Assembly (NCBI RefSeq): GCF_030397665.1
Contig: NZ_JAPUBT010000011.1
Coordinates: 62,001 to 126,000, forward strand
Direction of reading: 5' to 3'
Origin: Janthinobacterium sp. SUN073
Lineage (GTDB): Bacteria > Pseudomonadota > Gammaproteobacteria > Burkholderiales > Burkholderiaceae_D
DNA length: 64,000 nucleotides
The notes below the pieces were generated by a model. That model worked only from the letters and a program-made list of their open reading frames with translations, ran no database searches and was not told the DNA's origin. The position numbers and the translations under genes are program-made. The stretch's first letter is position 1; every line of letters begins with the position of its first letter. Shown here in pieces: positions 45,153 through 54,123 of this stretch.

Positions 45153-45739
45153 GCGCCGCCTCCGCCCAGCTGGAATGCCAGCCTGGGCAGCGACTCGCCT
45201 GCCCCATTCACGGCGGGCGAGCCATCGGGCTGTCGGCCGCGCCAGCCCAGCTTGATGACGATGGGCGCGCCCTTGCCGCCGCTGCACACCCAGTGCAAGC
45301 CTTGGGCGGCGGCATCCCAGGCGGACGCATCGCGGCAGATATGCAGGCGCGCGCCGGGCAAGGCCGCTTGCAGTTGTTGTTTCCATTCGGCGATATCGAA
45401 TTGCGCCAGTTCGGCCGCGCTGCAGGCGGCAACGCCGAGGCAGTCGGGCGCGCCACCGCCTGCTTCCGTGTCGTCCGCCGCCGCATAGGCCACGTTCAGG
45501 TAGGGATTGCCCGTATCGGGGCCATTCATGAGCACGCTGTTCGCGCGCATGCGCTCGGCCATGCCGGCGGCCAGTTGCACGCCTGCCGACAACAGCGCTG
45601 ACTCGTGGCGCGCGCGCAGAGAATGTAGTTGCAGGATGCTGGCGCCCAGCAAGCCCAGCGCCAACAGCAGCAGCGACACCAGCACCTCGACGAGGCTGCT
45701 GCCACCCACAGGAAACATCGTGCGACCGCCATTGTGCAT
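45149..45739 (-). CDS. pilV: PilV minor pilin
   Basis: 196 residues. The prepilin segment GG-SSLVEVLVSLLLLALGLLG is the PilV signature, followed by QLHSLRARHESALLSAGVQLAAGMAERMRAN. First gene of the pilV-W-X-Y1-E-fimT operon. The promoter should lie in 45740-45960, where I see no clear consensus. Confidence 0.92.
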   Translation of the reverse strand: MHNGGRTMFPVGGSSLVEVLVSLLLLALGLLGASILQLHSLRARHESALLSAGVQLAAGMAERMRANSVLMNGPDTGNPYLNVAYAAADDTEAGGGAPDCLGVAACSAAELAQFDIAEWKQQLQAALPGARLHICRDASAWDAAAQGLHWVCSGGKGAPIVIKLGWRGRQPDGSPAVNGAGESLPRLAFQLGGGGA

Positions 45740-45960
45740 GCGCTACTCCCTTCCGCAGACAGAGTCGCAAGAACAGGCGGCCCAGCTACACGATAGGCGC
45801 GCGCAAAAAAACGGGTCTGCGCTGGCGCAAACAGCACGGCGATAAGGTGAGAAGAACAGCGTTGGGATTGATCAGACCGCTTGCCAGGCGAACGCTGGCA
45901 TGGTGAACACGGGGCGCGAAAATGGGGCACATGAGCGCCCCGTTGTCGGCAAAGTGAACG

Positions 45961-46422
45961 TCAGGGCTTGCGCGCCTGCCCCACTTCGGCGATCGCATCC
46001 TGGAACTCGGCCAGGTCTTCGAAATTCTTGTAGACGGAGGCGAAGCGGATGTAGGCGATCTTGTCGAGGCGCTTGAGTTCTTGCATGACGAGTTCGCCGA
46101 TATAGCCGGAATCGACTTCGCGCAAGCCGCTGGTCAGCAGTTTTTCCTGGATGGAGGCGATAGCCGTATCCACGGAGGCGGCCGCGACGGGACGCTTGCG
46201 CAAGGCCAGCATCAAACTGCCGCGCAGCTTATCCGCAGCGAACTCCGTCCGGCTGCCATTCTTTTTGACGACGGCCGGCATGATAAGTTCAATGCGTTCA
46301 TAAGTGGTAAAACGCTTGTCGCATTTGCCGCAGCGGCGGCGGCGCCGAATGGCATCCCCTTCCTCCGATACGCGCGTATCGAGAACCTGGGTATCGCCGT
46401 GCTGGCAAAATGGACATTTCAT
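45961..46422 (-). CDS. nrdR: Transcriptional repressor NrdR
   Basis: 153 residues. Zinc ribbon Cys3/6/31/34 ([18 protein letters not shown]) and an ATP-cone domain at about 46-136 ([20 protein letters not shown]). Represses ribonucleotide reductase genes when dATP is high. The glyA-nrdR order is the usual one in this class. Confidence 0.96.
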   Translation of the reverse strand: MKCPFCQHGDTQVLDTRVSEEGDAIRRRRRCGKCDKRFTTYERIELIMPAVVKKNGSRTEFAADKLRGSLMLALRKRPVAAASVDTAIASIQEKLLTSGLREVDSGYIGELVMQELKRLDKIAYIRFASVYKNFEDLAEFQDAIAEVGQARKP

Positions 46423-46477
46423 GGGCTGGCTACAACTTTATAGTAATAATTACGGGAAATCGCCGCCCTTGTACAAA

Positions 46478-46503
46478 GGGCGCCCGAATCACTCCGGGCG
46501 CCC
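46478..46503 (-). terminator. Putative terminator after glyA
   Basis: 9-bp arms GGGCGCCCG and CGGGCGCCC around an 8-nt loop; on the minus strand the stem is followed by TTTGTAC, a weak U-tract. Lies 63 nt after the glyA stop and 56 nt before nrdR. Confidence 0.55.
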
Positions 46504-46515
46504 TGGGGCACGAAG

Positions 46516-46554
46516 GAATGTGTCATACAGAATCTTACTCTGTATGACACATTC
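46516..46554. repeat. 16-bp perfect inverted repeat downstream of glyA
   Basis: GAATGTGTCATACAGA and TCTGTATGACACATTC around a 7-nt loop, 12 nt after the glyA stop. No U-tract, so not a standard terminator; could be an mRNA-end stabiliser, an attenuator or a protein-binding site. Confidence 0.8.
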
Positions 46555-46565
46555 TGGACAAATAA

Positions 46566-47810
46566 TTATGCGTACACTGGATGCGCGTCGGCCAGCACTT
46601 TCACGGCCGCTTTGACGCGCTCGATGGTGGCGGCGTCATGCGGATTGTCCAGCACGTCGGCGATCAGGTTGCCCACTTCTTCCGCTTGCGCTTCCTTGAA
46701 ACCGCGCGTCGTCATCGCCGGGCTACCCAGGCGGATGCCCGAGGTGACGAAGGGTTTTTGCGGGTCGTTCGGGATGCCATTCTTGTTGCAGGTGATGTGC
46801 GCGGAACCGAGGATGGCTTCGGCTTCCTTGCCCGTCAGGTTCTTGGCGCGCAGGTCGACCAGCATGACGTGCGATTCGGTGCCGCCGGACACGATGCGCA
46901 GGCCACGCTTGATCAGGGTTTTCGCCAGCACGTCGGCGTTCTTGACCACTTGCTTCTGGTATTCGACGAATTCCGGGCTCAGCGCTTCCTTGAAGGCGAC
47001 GGCCTTGCCGGCGATCACGTGCATCAGCGGGCCGCCCTGGATGCCAGGGAAGATGGCCGAGTTGATGGCTTTTTCGTGCTCAGCCTTCATCAGGATGATG
47101 CCGCCACGGGGGCCGCGCAGCGATTTGTGCGTGGTCGAGGTGACGAAGTCGGCGAACGGCACCGGGTTCGGGTACAGGCCGGCGGCGATCAGGCCGGCGT
47201 AGTGGGCCATGTCGACCATGAAGTAGGCGCCCACTTCCTTGGCGATCTTGCCGAAGCGTTCGAAGTCGATCTTTTTCGAGAACGCCGAGGCGCCGGCGAT
47301 GATCAGCTTCGGTTTGCGTTCGCGGGCCAGGCGTTCCATCGCCTCGTAGTCGATGTCTTCTTCCGCCGTCAAGCCATACGACACGACGTCAAACCACTTG
47401 CCGGACATGTTCAGCGGCATGCCGTGGGTCAGGTGGCCGCCTTCGGCCAGCGACATACCCATGATCAGGTCGCCCGGTTTCAACATGGCGAAGAACACGC
47501 CCTGGTTCGCCTGCGAACCGGAGTTCGGCTGCACGTTCGCGCATTCGGCGCCGAACAGCTGTTTCACACGGTCGATGGCCAGTTGCTCGGCCACATCGAC
47601 ATATTCGCAGCCGCCGTAGTAGCGCTTGCCTGGATAGCCTTCGGCGTACTTGTTTGTCAGCTGCGAGCCTTGTGCTTCCATTACGGCTGGCGACGTGTAG
47701 TTCTCCGACGCGATCAGTTCGATATGGTCGTGCTGGCGCGTGTTCTCTTTTTGAATGACGGCGAACAATTCAGGATCGACGTTGGCGAGGGTGTGATCTT
47801 TTGCAAACAT
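46566..47810 (-). CDS. glyA: Serine hydroxymethyltransferase
   Basis: 414 residues, full length. [33 protein letters not shown] and the PLP-lysine site [14 protein letters not shown] (about Lys229) are intact. Converts serine and tetrahydrofolate to glycine and 5,10-methylene-THF. A ZTP riboswitch precedes it, tying expression to one-carbon/purine status. Confidence 0.97.
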   Translation of the reverse strand: MFAKDHTLANVDPELFAVIQKENTRQHDHIELIASENYTSPAVMEAQGSQLTNKYAEGYPGKRYYGGCEYVDVAEQLAIDRVKQLFGAECANVQPNSGSQANQGVFFAMLKPGDLIMGMSLAEGGHLTHGMPLNMSGKWFDVVSYGLTAEEDIDYEAMERLARERKPKLIIAGASAFSKKIDFERFGKIAKEVGAYFMVDMAHYAGLIAAGLYPNPVPFADFVTSTTHKSLRGPRGGIILMKAEHEKAINSAIFPGIQGGPLMHVIAGKAVAFKEALSPEFVEYQKQVVKNADVLAKTLIKRGLRIVSGGTESHVMLVDLRAKNLTGKEAEAILGSAHITCNKNGIPNDPQKPFVTSGIRLGSPAMTTRGFKEAQAEEVGNLIADVLDNPHDAATIERVKAAVKVLADAHPVYA

Positions 47811-47924
47811 GTAAAAACTCCAAGTATGAGGGTGCTTGTACTGGCAGGTTGGATCGAATGAGGGGAGCCGGCGTTAAGTGAATAACAACATTGGACAGGC
47901 AGCCTCTTCGTGCTTTTCCATAGT

Positions 47925-48043
47925 GGCTACCCAGGCGAACGGCTGATGAAAAATCTCACGTTTCCCGGTGGGTGCCCACCTTTCGCCGGTTTGCCGATCG
48001 CCATCCATGGAGATCGCCCGACTTTTCGCCAGTCACGTGAGAC
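47925..48043 (-). promoter_or_regulatory. ZTP (pfl) riboswitch upstream of glyA
   Basis: The minus strand contains CGTGACTGGCGAAA, then GGTGGGCACCCACCGGGAAA with CGTGAG, and later GCCGTTCGCCTGGGT, in the order of the pfl/ZTP consensus (P1/P2, the ACCxCCGGGAA-type core, and the 3' GCCxxCCTGGGC pseudoknot element). This class binds ZTP/ZMP and activates one-carbon genes including glyA. It ends about 115 nt before the start codon. Bounds are approximate. Confidence 0.85.
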
Positions 48044-48057
48044 GTAATGGAAATCAA

Positions 48058-48086
48058 ATTGTAAGTTAAGTGCCCAAATTGAGCAA
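48058..48086 (-). promoter_or_regulatory. Promoter for the glyA riboswitch transcript
   Basis: Minus strand TTGCTC (48081-48086), 17-nt spacer, TACAAT (48058-48063), so transcription should start near 48051, just before the riboswitch. The remaining 48087-48361 must also carry the ybgC-tol promoter; none stands out. Confidence 0.6.
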
Positions 48087-48361
48087 GGAATGCAACCGTG
48101 CAGCTATAATCGCCGCGCGCCATCGCAGCCTGGGCATGGCCACAGGCCGCCCCAGAGCGTGACTGCGGCTCTTAAGCTGAACGTAAACCTGGCTGCGGCA
48201 TGTAAGCGTATGTTACGAAGCTTGCCATTGCGCCCCCCGGATTTACAATGCTGCGGTGCAACTTATATGCAGCTTTTGCATGGCTTTCCAGCAAGCGCCC
48301 ACAGTCACAAGAAGAAAAATCGCGTAAAATGTTGCTCAATCTCACTACTGGCGCAATAAAC

Positions 48362-48763
48362 ATGCCTTCAGTCTTTACCTGGAACGTACGTGTCTACTAT
48401 GAAGACACCGACGCCGGCGGCATCGTCTATTACGCAAATTACCTGAAATTCTTCGAACGCGCGCGTACCGAATGGCTGCGCGCCATCGACGTGGGCCAGC
48501 AGGAATTGCTGGAACAGCACGACGCGATGTTCGTTGTCAAAAACGTCAACGCCGACTATCATGCGCCAGCCAGGCTCGATGACACGGTAAGATTAACCTT
48601 AAGCATAGAAAAAATGGGGCGCGCCTCCATCGTTTTCCTGCAACAAGCCTGGTGCGGCGACCGCCTGCTGAACACAGCCCGCGTCAAGATCGGCTGCGTC
48701 GACTCGGCACTGCGCCCGCGCGCCGTGCCTGATGCAGTGGCGGCCCGCATGCGCGCCGCCTGA
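48362..48763 (+). CDS. ybgC: Tol-Pal-associated acyl-CoA thioesterase YbgC
   Basis: 133 residues from the ATG at 48362. Hot-dog fold thioesterase with YYEDTDAGGIVYYANYLKFFERARTEWLR, carrying the catalytic Asp (residues 15-17). Hydrolyses acyl-CoA/acyl-ACP species and is associated with phospholipid metabolism near the Tol system. First gene of the tol operon. Confidence 0.93.
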   Translation: MPSVFTWNVRVYYEDTDAGGIVYYANYLKFFERARTEWLRAIDVGQQELLEQHDAMFVVKNVNADYHAPARLDDTVRLTLSIEKMGRASIVFLQQAWCGDRLLNTARVKIGCVDSALRPRAVPDAVAARMRAA

Positions 48764-48809
48764 GCCCTACCGCCACCCCCGGACAATTCACCCAACAGAC
48801 TGCCAGCCA

Positions 48810-49499
48810 ATGAACGTTACACAAGATCTTTCTTTCCTCGCGCTCATCTCCAATGCCCATTTGATCGTGCAACTGATCATGGCCCTGCTGCTGCTGATTT
48901 CCCTGACCAGCTGGACCTACATCTTCCGCAAGATGTTTGCCGTGCGCCAGGCGCGCAAGCAGACCATCGAATTTGAACGCAGCTTCTGGGCCGGCGGCAA
49001 CCTGCATGCACTGCATCAAAGCGCCAGCGGCAACCGCGACCAGAGCGGCGCGCTGGCCCGCATTTTTGACGCCGGCATGGGCGAATTCATCAAGGGCAAG
49101 GCATCCTACGGTTCGCGCGAAGCGCTGGACGTGGGTGCCGTGCTCGACGGCGCACGCCGCGCCATGCGCGCCGCCTTCCAGCGTGAAATGGACGTGCTCG
49201 AATCGCACCTGGCCTTCCTCGCTTCCGTCGGTTCCGTCTCGCCCTACATCGGCCTGCTGGGCACCGTGTGGGGCATCATGAACGCCTTCCGCGGCCTGGC
49301 CAACGTGCAGCAAGCTACCCTGGCCGCCGTCGCGCCCGGCATTGCCGAAGCGCTGATCGCCACCGCCATCGGCCTGTTCGCCGCCATTCCCGCCGTCGTC
49401 GCCTACAACCGTTTTTCGCATGACATCGACCGCCTGGCGATCCGCTTCGAGAGCTTCGTCGAGGAATTCTCCAACATCTTGCAGCGCCAGTCGCGCTAA
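48810..49499 (+). CDS. tolQ: TolQ, proton-channel subunit
   Basis: 229 residues from the ATG at 48810. Three membrane helices (about 18-40, 132-155, 168-192), with SPYIGLLGTVWGIMNAF and APGIAEALIATAIGLFAAIPAVVAYN typical of MotA/TolQ/ExbB proteins. With TolR it uses the proton gradient to energise TolA for outer-membrane constriction at division. Confidence 0.95.
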   Translation: MNVTQDLSFLALISNAHLIVQLIMALLLLISLTSWTYIFRKMFAVRQARKQTIEFERSFWAGGNLHALHQSASGNRDQSGALARIFDAGMGEFIKGKASYGSREALDVGAVLDGARRAMRAAFQREMDVLESHLAFLASVGSVSPYIGLLGTVWGIMNAFRGLANVQQATLAAVAPGIAEALIATAIGLFAAIPAVVAYNRFSHDIDRLAIRFESFVEEFSNILQRQSR

Positions 49500-49514
49500 G
49501 AGGGAGCAAGGTCC

Positions 49515-49955
49515 ATGGGTTCCTCATTCAATAGCGGCGGCATGCGCGGCGGCCGTGGCCGCAAATTCAAGTCCGAGATCAACGTCGTGCCGTATATCGA
49601 CGTGATGCTGGTGCTGCTGATCATTTTCATGGTGATGCCATCGTCGAACAATCCCAGCGTGGTGAACTTGCCCAACGCGGAAAGGTCGGCCAAACCGCCC
49701 GATGACTATATTCAGATCGTGTTGAAACCGAATGGTTCGCTGTCGATCGGCGTCATCGGCAAGGAACAGCTGTCGCCGGAAACGGAGCCGAACCGCGACG
49801 CCTTGCTGCGCAAGTTGCGCGGTTTGCACGAAAGCAATCCTGACTATCCCGTGATGATCGCGGGCGACAAGGAAAGCAAGTACGACGATGTGATCCAGCT
49901 CATTTCGGAAGCGAAAAAGATGGGCATTACCCGCGTCGGCCTGGCCACCAAGTAA
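49515..49955 (+). CDS. tolR: TolR, proton-channel subunit
   Basis: 146 residues. One membrane helix (about 24-44) with the essential proton-carrying Asp29 (INVVPYIDVMLVLLIIFMV), then a periplasmic ExbD/TolR domain ending KKMGITRVGLATK. Fifteen bases downstream of tolQ. Confidence 0.95.
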   Translation: MGSSFNSGGMRGGRGRKFKSEINVVPYIDVMLVLLIIFMVMPSSNNPSVVNLPNAERSAKPPDDYIQIVLKPNGSLSIGVIGKEQLSPETEPNRDALLRKLRGLHESNPDYPVMIAGDKESKYDDVIQLISEAKKMGITRVGLATK

Positions 49956-50003
49956 GCGCATTACCCTGTTTCCAGACTTGACCGTTTTTAGATAGACCAG
50001 ACT

Positions 50004-51017
50004 TTGCAGACCAAACAAATCGACCATGTACTCGGCAAGCCTTACAGCGTGCCGCGCGAACGCAGCCGCTGGCCCTCGCTGGGCCTGGCGCTGGCGATGC
50101 ACCTTGGCCTGCTGTTTTTCTTGTGGGTGGGCGTACACTGGCAAAATACGGAACCGGTCGCCGTCGAAGCGGAAGTGTGGGACCTGAAAGTGCAGACGGC
50201 CGCGCCGCCGCCCGACGTGGCGACCGAACCGGAGCCGACACCGACTCCTCCACCGCAACCGCAGGTGGAGCAGCCGGCCCCGCCGCCGCCACCGCCCGTG
50301 GCAGCACCCGAGCCGAAGGTTGACCTGCGCGAGGCGGAAATCGCCCTGGAACGCAAGAAGGCCAAGCTGAAGGAAGAAAAAGACAAAGCGGCAGCGGAAG
50401 AACGCCGCAAGCAGGAATTGAAGGAACGCGAGGAAGAAAAGCGCGAACTGGAAAAACAGAAACAGAAAGAAAAAGACAAGGCTGACAAGCTGGAAAAAGA
50501 AAAAGCCGACAAGCTGGAGAAAGCCAAGGAAGCCAAAGAGAAAGCGGCGGAAGAAAAAGCCGAGAAAGAACTGGCCGAGAAAAAAGCGGCGGCCGAAAAA
50601 GCCGCCAAGGCAAAAAAAGCGGCAGCAGAAAATGCCGCCGCCGACAAAATCCGTGCCGATTCCATGAAGCGGCTGATGGCGCAGGCAGGCAATGGCACAA
50701 CGGGCACGGCCGCGAAAGCGACCGCGCCACGCAAGGACAGCGGCTATGTCGCTGCCCTGACGAGCAAGATCAAGAGCAATATCGCGTACAGCGGTAGCAC
50801 GGACGTGCCGGGCAACCCGCGCGCCGTGTTCAAGATCGAGCAACTGCCAACTGGGGAAATTATTTCGGTCCGAAAGATTAAAAGCAGCGGTCTGCCGGCG
50901 TATGACAGCTCGGTGGAAAACGCCATTAATAAATCGTCGCCACTGCCGAAGAAAAAAGACGGCACCGTGGAACGCGAGATTGAACTCATATTCGAGATGA
51001 AGGATTTGCCTAAATGA
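50004..51017 (+). CDS. tolA: TolA, energy-transducing envelope protein, TTG start
   Basis: 337 residues. The only start codon before the membrane helix is TTG at 50004, and its Shine-Dalgarno is weak. Helix at about 27-45, a Pro-rich stretch (about 70-100), a charged Lys/Glu/Ala coiled coil (about 105-220), and a C-terminal TolA/TonB-like domain (YVAALTSKIKSNIAYSG ... GLPAYDSSVENAI). Links TolQR to TolB and Pal. Overlaps tolB by 4 nt. Confidence 0.93.
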   Translation: MQTKQIDHVLGKPYSVPRERSRWPSLGLALAMHLGLLFFLWVGVHWQNTEPVAVEAEVWDLKVQTAAPPPDVATEPEPTPTPPPQPQVEQPAPPPPPPVAAPEPKVDLREAEIALERKKAKLKEEKDKAAAEERRKQELKEREEEKRELEKQKQKEKDKADKLEKEKADKLEKAKEAKEKAAEEKAEKELAEKKAAAEKAAKAKKAAAENAAADKIRADSMKRLMAQAGNGTTGTAAKATAPRKDSGYVAALTSKIKSNIAYSGSTDVPGNPRAVFKIEQLPTGEIISVRKIKSSGLPAYDSSVENAINKSSPLPKKKDGTVEREIELIFEMKDLPK

Positions 51018-52291
51018 TGACCATGAAAAAAATGAGCTATGTCGTGCTCTGTGCCGGCCTGATGCTGGGAGCCTCCGGCGCCCAGGCACAGCTGCGCGTG
51101 GAGATTACGGGGATCGGCAGCAACCAGATCCCGGTGGCTGTCGCCAGCTTTGTCAATGAATCGGCGGCGCCGCAATCGCTGTCCGGCATCATCAAGGCCG
51201 ACCTGGCGCGCAGCGGCGTGTTCAAGCTGATCGACGCCGATGCGCCCGTGTCGGAAACGGCCCCCGTCAGCTACGACCAATGGAAGTCGCGCGGCGCCGA
51301 CGCGCTGGCGGCCGGCACTGTGCAAAGCATGGCCGATGGCCGCCTGGACGTGCGCTACAAGCTGTTCGACACCATCAAGGGCGCGCAGATTTCCAGCATG
51401 AACAATGCGGCCGCGCCGCAGTTCAACCGCCTGCTGGCGCACAAGATCGCCGATGACATCTATGAGAAGCTGACCGGCACGAAAGGCGCGTTCGCCACGC
51501 GCATCGCCTACGTCACGCAATCGGGCCGCGAATACCGGCTGGAAATCGCCGACGCCGATGGCGAAGGCATCCAGGTTGCCCTGCGCTCGAACGAGCCGAT
51601 CATTTCGCCGTCGTGGTCGCCGGATGGCACCAAGGTGGCGTATGTCTCGTTCGAAAAGAAAAAGCCCATCGTTTACGTGCAAAACCTGGTGACGCGCCAG
51701 CGCACCATCGTATCGAATGAAAAAGGCAGCAATTCGGCGCCCAGCTGGAGCCCGGACGGCTCGCGCTTGGCCGTGGCCCTGTCGCGCGATGGCCATACCC
51801 AGGTCTACACCGTCAATGCCGACGGCAGCGGCTTGCGCCGCGTCAGCAACAGCAGCGGCATCGATACGGAACCCCAATTCTCGGCCGATGGCCAAAGCAT
51901 TTACTTCACCAGCGATCGCAGCGGCGGACCACAAATCTACCGCATGTCGGTCGGCGGCGGCGAAGCCAAGCGCGTGACGTTTGGCGGCTCCTACAATATC
52001 AGCCCGCGGATTTCGTCCGACGGGAAGACTCTTGCTTATATTTCCCGTCGCGACGGCAATTTCCAGCTCTACGCGCTCGACCTGGCTAGTGGCCAGGAAC
52101 TGCGCCTGTCGGACACCGCCAACGACGAATCACCGAGCTTTTCGCCCAACGGGAAATATATCATGTACGCGACCGAATCCGGACGACGCAAGTCGCTGGC
52201 AGTGGTATCGGTGGATGGCCGCGTCAAACAGCGTTTGACTACGCAAGCTGGCAATATCAAGGAGCCCACCTGGGGTCCTTTCATGAAGTAA
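51014..52291 (+). CDS. tolB: TolB periplasmic beta-propeller
   Basis: 425 residues with a signal peptide (SYVVLCAGLMLGASGAQA). N-terminal alpha/beta domain (about 25-160), then a six-bladed propeller with repeated SPSWSPDGTKVAYVS, APSWSPDGSRLAVAL and EPQFSADGQSIYFTS blades. Binds Pal and TolA. Confidence 0.96.
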   Translation: MMTMKKMSYVVLCAGLMLGASGAQAQLRVEITGIGSNQIPVAVASFVNESAAPQSLSGIIKADLARSGVFKLIDADAPVSETAPVSYDQWKSRGADALAAGTVQSMADGRLDVRYKLFDTIKGAQISSMNNAAAPQFNRLLAHKIADDIYEKLTGTKGAFATRIAYVTQSGREYRLEIADADGEGIQVALRSNEPIISPSWSPDGTKVAYVSFEKKKPIVYVQNLVTRQRTIVSNEKGSNSAPSWSPDGSRLAVALSRDGHTQVYTVNADGSGLRRVSNSSGIDTEPQFSADGQSIYFTSDRSGGPQIYRMSVGGGEAKRVTFGGSYNISPRISSDGKTLAYISRRDGNFQLYALDLASGQELRLSDTANDESPSFSPNGKYIMYATESGRRKSLAVVSVDGRVKQRLTTQAGNIKEPTWGPFMK

Positions 52292-52334
52292 ATGCTGTAC
52301 AGTTTCACCTTTAACCATGACCCGGAGAATAAAA

Positions 52335-52856
52335 ATGAGTAACTTTAAAAGTTTGGCTTTCATCGCCGCTACCGCAGCCCTGCTGTCCGCCTGCAGCACC
52401 CCAGTCAAAGTCGCAGAAACCCCAGTGGTTGAGCGCGCTCCTGAAAAAGTCGTCGCTCCAGTTGACACCCGTCAAGTTCAGCCAGTAACGACCGCATCGG
52501 TCGATCCACTGGACGATCCAAAAGGCGTGCTGGCTAACCGCAGCATCTACTTCGACTTCGACAAATACGTCGTGCGCGAAGCGGACACCGCAGTCGTGCA
52601 AAACCACGCTGGCTACCTGGTGAAAACGCCTAGCCGCAAGATCCTGATCCAAGGTAACACCGATGAACGCGGTGGCGCTGAGTACAACCTGGCCCTGGGT
52701 CAGAAACGTGCTGAAGCCGTGCGCAAGTCGATGGCCGCCCTGGGCGTGCCAGAAGGCCAAATGGAAGCCGTGTCGCTGGGCAAAGAAAAGCCTAAAGCAC
52801 AAGGCAGCAACGAAGCAGCATGGGCAGAAAACCGCCGCGCTGACATCGTTTATTGA
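52335..52856 (+). CDS. pal: Peptidoglycan-associated lipoprotein Pal
   Basis: 173 residues from the ATG at 52335. Lipoprotein signal peptide with lipobox LLSAC (lipid-modified Cys21). OmpA-like domain from about 65 (SIYFDFDKYVV, IQGNTDERGGAEYNLALGQKRA) binds diaminopimelate in peptidoglycan. Codon use differs slightly from neighbours (more CCA/GCT), as expected for a very highly expressed gene. Confidence 0.95.
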   Translation: MSNFKSLAFIAATAALLSACSTPVKVAETPVVERAPEKVVAPVDTRQVQPVTTASVDPLDDPKGVLANRSIYFDFDKYVVREADTAVVQNHAGYLVKTPSRKILIQGNTDERGGAEYNLALGQKRAEAVRKSMAALGVPEGQMEAVSLGKEKPKAQGSNEAAWAENRRADIVY

Positions 52857-52919
52857 TGTTCACGGGTGAGCGCCGCAGCATTGACGCTTACCTAACTGGC
52901 CAGTCATAGGCATAATAAT

Positions 52920-52957
52920 GGGGCGCAGCGCGGTGGTTCACCGCCCGGCGCCCCGTT
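52920..52957 (+). terminator. Stem-loop between pal and cpoB
   Basis: GGGGCGC pairs with GCGCCCC, enclosing CGGTG-GTT-CACCG; followed by GTTTGC, a poor U-tract. Probably an attenuator or mRNA end that sets high pal versus low cpoB expression. Confidence 0.5.
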
Positions 52958-52990
52958 TGCATGTTTGCGTAACTTTTGAAAGCCCGACTC

Positions 52991-53749
52991 ATGATGACAT
53001 TCTCGAAAGCCGGCGTCGCCGCCGCCTTGATGGCCGCGTTTGCCTACCTGCCCCTGCACGCCAACGCCGCCCTGTTCGATGACGACGAAGCGCGCAAGGC
53101 CATCCTCGAGCTGCGCGCCAAGGTGGACGCCATGGCGCGCGACTTGAACAGCCGCATCGACGCCAAGGCGGACAAGACCAGCACCTTGAGCCTGCTCAAC
53201 CAGCACGACCAGACCATGCAAGAGATCGCCCGCCTGCGCGGCCAGATCGAAGTGCTGGGCAACGACCTGACGAATGTGCAAAAGCGCCAGAAGGATTTCT
53301 ACACCGACATCGACGCGCGCCTGCGCAAGCTCGAGCCCCGCCAGGTCACCATCGATGGCCAGGAAGCGGCCGTCGGCGTCTCCGAGCAAAGCGCGTACGA
53401 GTCGGCATTCGGCCTGTTCAAGTCGGGCGACTACAAGGGCGCCGTCACGGCCCTGGACGCCTTCGTGAAACGCTATCCGGAATCGGCCTACGCGGCCAAC
53501 GCACAATACTGGCTGGGCAACGCCTATTACGCCCAGCGCGACTGCAAGAGCGCCATCACGGCCCAGCAGGCAGTGCTGAAACACTACCCGGACAGCCCGA
53601 AGGCGCCCGACGCCATGCTCAACATCGCCAGCTGCTACACGGAGCTGAAAGACAAGCCGAACGCGACCAAGACCCTGAACGCCCTGATCTCGCGCTACCC
53701 GGACTCCAGCGCGGCGCAAGCGGCCAAGGAACGGGCCGGCAAAAAGTAA
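52991..53749 (+). CDS. cpoB: CpoB (YbgF) cell-division coordinator
   Basis: 252 residues from the ATG at 52991; a TTG 15 nt upstream is less likely. Signal peptide ending HANAALF, an N-terminal coiled coil (about 30-100), and TPR-like repeats in the C-terminal half (SAYESAFGLFKSGDYKGAV, AQYWLGNAYYAQRDCKSA). Coordinates Tol-Pal with PBP1B-type peptidoglycan synthesis. Last protein gene before the tRNA-Lys pair. Confidence 0.94.
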   Translation: MMTFSKAGVAAALMAAFAYLPLHANAALFDDDEARKAILELRAKVDAMARDLNSRIDAKADKTSTLSLLNQHDQTMQEIARLRGQIEVLGNDLTNVQKRQKDFYTDIDARLRKLEPRQVTIDGQEAAVGVSEQSAYESAFGLFKSGDYKGAVTALDAFVKRYPESAYAANAQYWLGNAYYAQRDCKSAITAQQAVLKHYPDSPKAPDAMLNIASCYTELKDKPNATKTLNALISRYPDSSAAQAAKERAGKK

Positions 53750-53776
53750 AACCGGGGAAAAAGTTGCCCGTTAGGT

Positions 53777-53805
53777 TTGACAGAATCCCGGGCACCCCCT
53801 ATAAT
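53777..53805 (+). promoter_or_regulatory. Near-perfect sigma-70 promoter for the first tRNA-Lys pair
   Basis: TTGACA (53777-53782), 17-nt spacer, TATAAT (53800-53805): both hexamers match consensus. The tRNA begins 12 nt after the -10 box. Confidence 0.85.
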
Positions 53806-53816
53806 CTTCCTTCTTC

Positions 53817-53892
53817 GGGTCGTTAGCTCAGCTGGTAGAGCAGCGGACTTTTAATCCGTTGGTCGCAGGTTCGAATCCCGCACGGCCTACCA
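53817..53892 (+). tRNA. tRNA-Lys(UUU), copy 1
   Basis: 76 nt with encoded CCA. Anticodon loop CTTTTAA gives UUU; the T-loop is GTTCGAATC. Identical in sequence to the three other copies in the window. Confidence 0.97.
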
Positions 53893-53981
53893 CGAATACG
53901 CAGTACTGATCTGCTTGCGAGTTGTACTAGCAAGCATTTTTTTACAGCACAGTGTTACCGAAGTTGTTGTAAAAAGTTTTT

Positions 53982-54057
53982 GGGTCGTTAGCTCAGCTGG
54001 TAGAGCAGCGGACTTTTAATCCGTTGGTCGCAGGTTCGAATCCCGCACGGCCTACCA
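53982..54057 (+). tRNA. tRNA-Lys(UUU), copy 2
   Basis: 76 nt, identical to copy 1. The 89-nt spacer ends in GTTGTAAAAAGTTTTTGGGTCG, a motif also found before copy 4, so the pair is probably one transcript. Confidence 0.97.
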
Positions 54058-54070
54058 AATACTATGAAGA

Positions 54071-54098
54071 AGCCAACCGTTCGCGGTTGGCTTTTTTG
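54071..54098 (+). terminator. Intrinsic terminator of the first tRNA-Lys pair
   Basis: AGCCAACCG-TTCG-CGGTTGGCT hairpin followed by TTTTTTG. The same hairpin follows the second pair at 59720. Confidence 0.93.
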
Positions 54099-54123
54099 TT
54101 TTACGTCGCCGTTTTGGCTCGGC

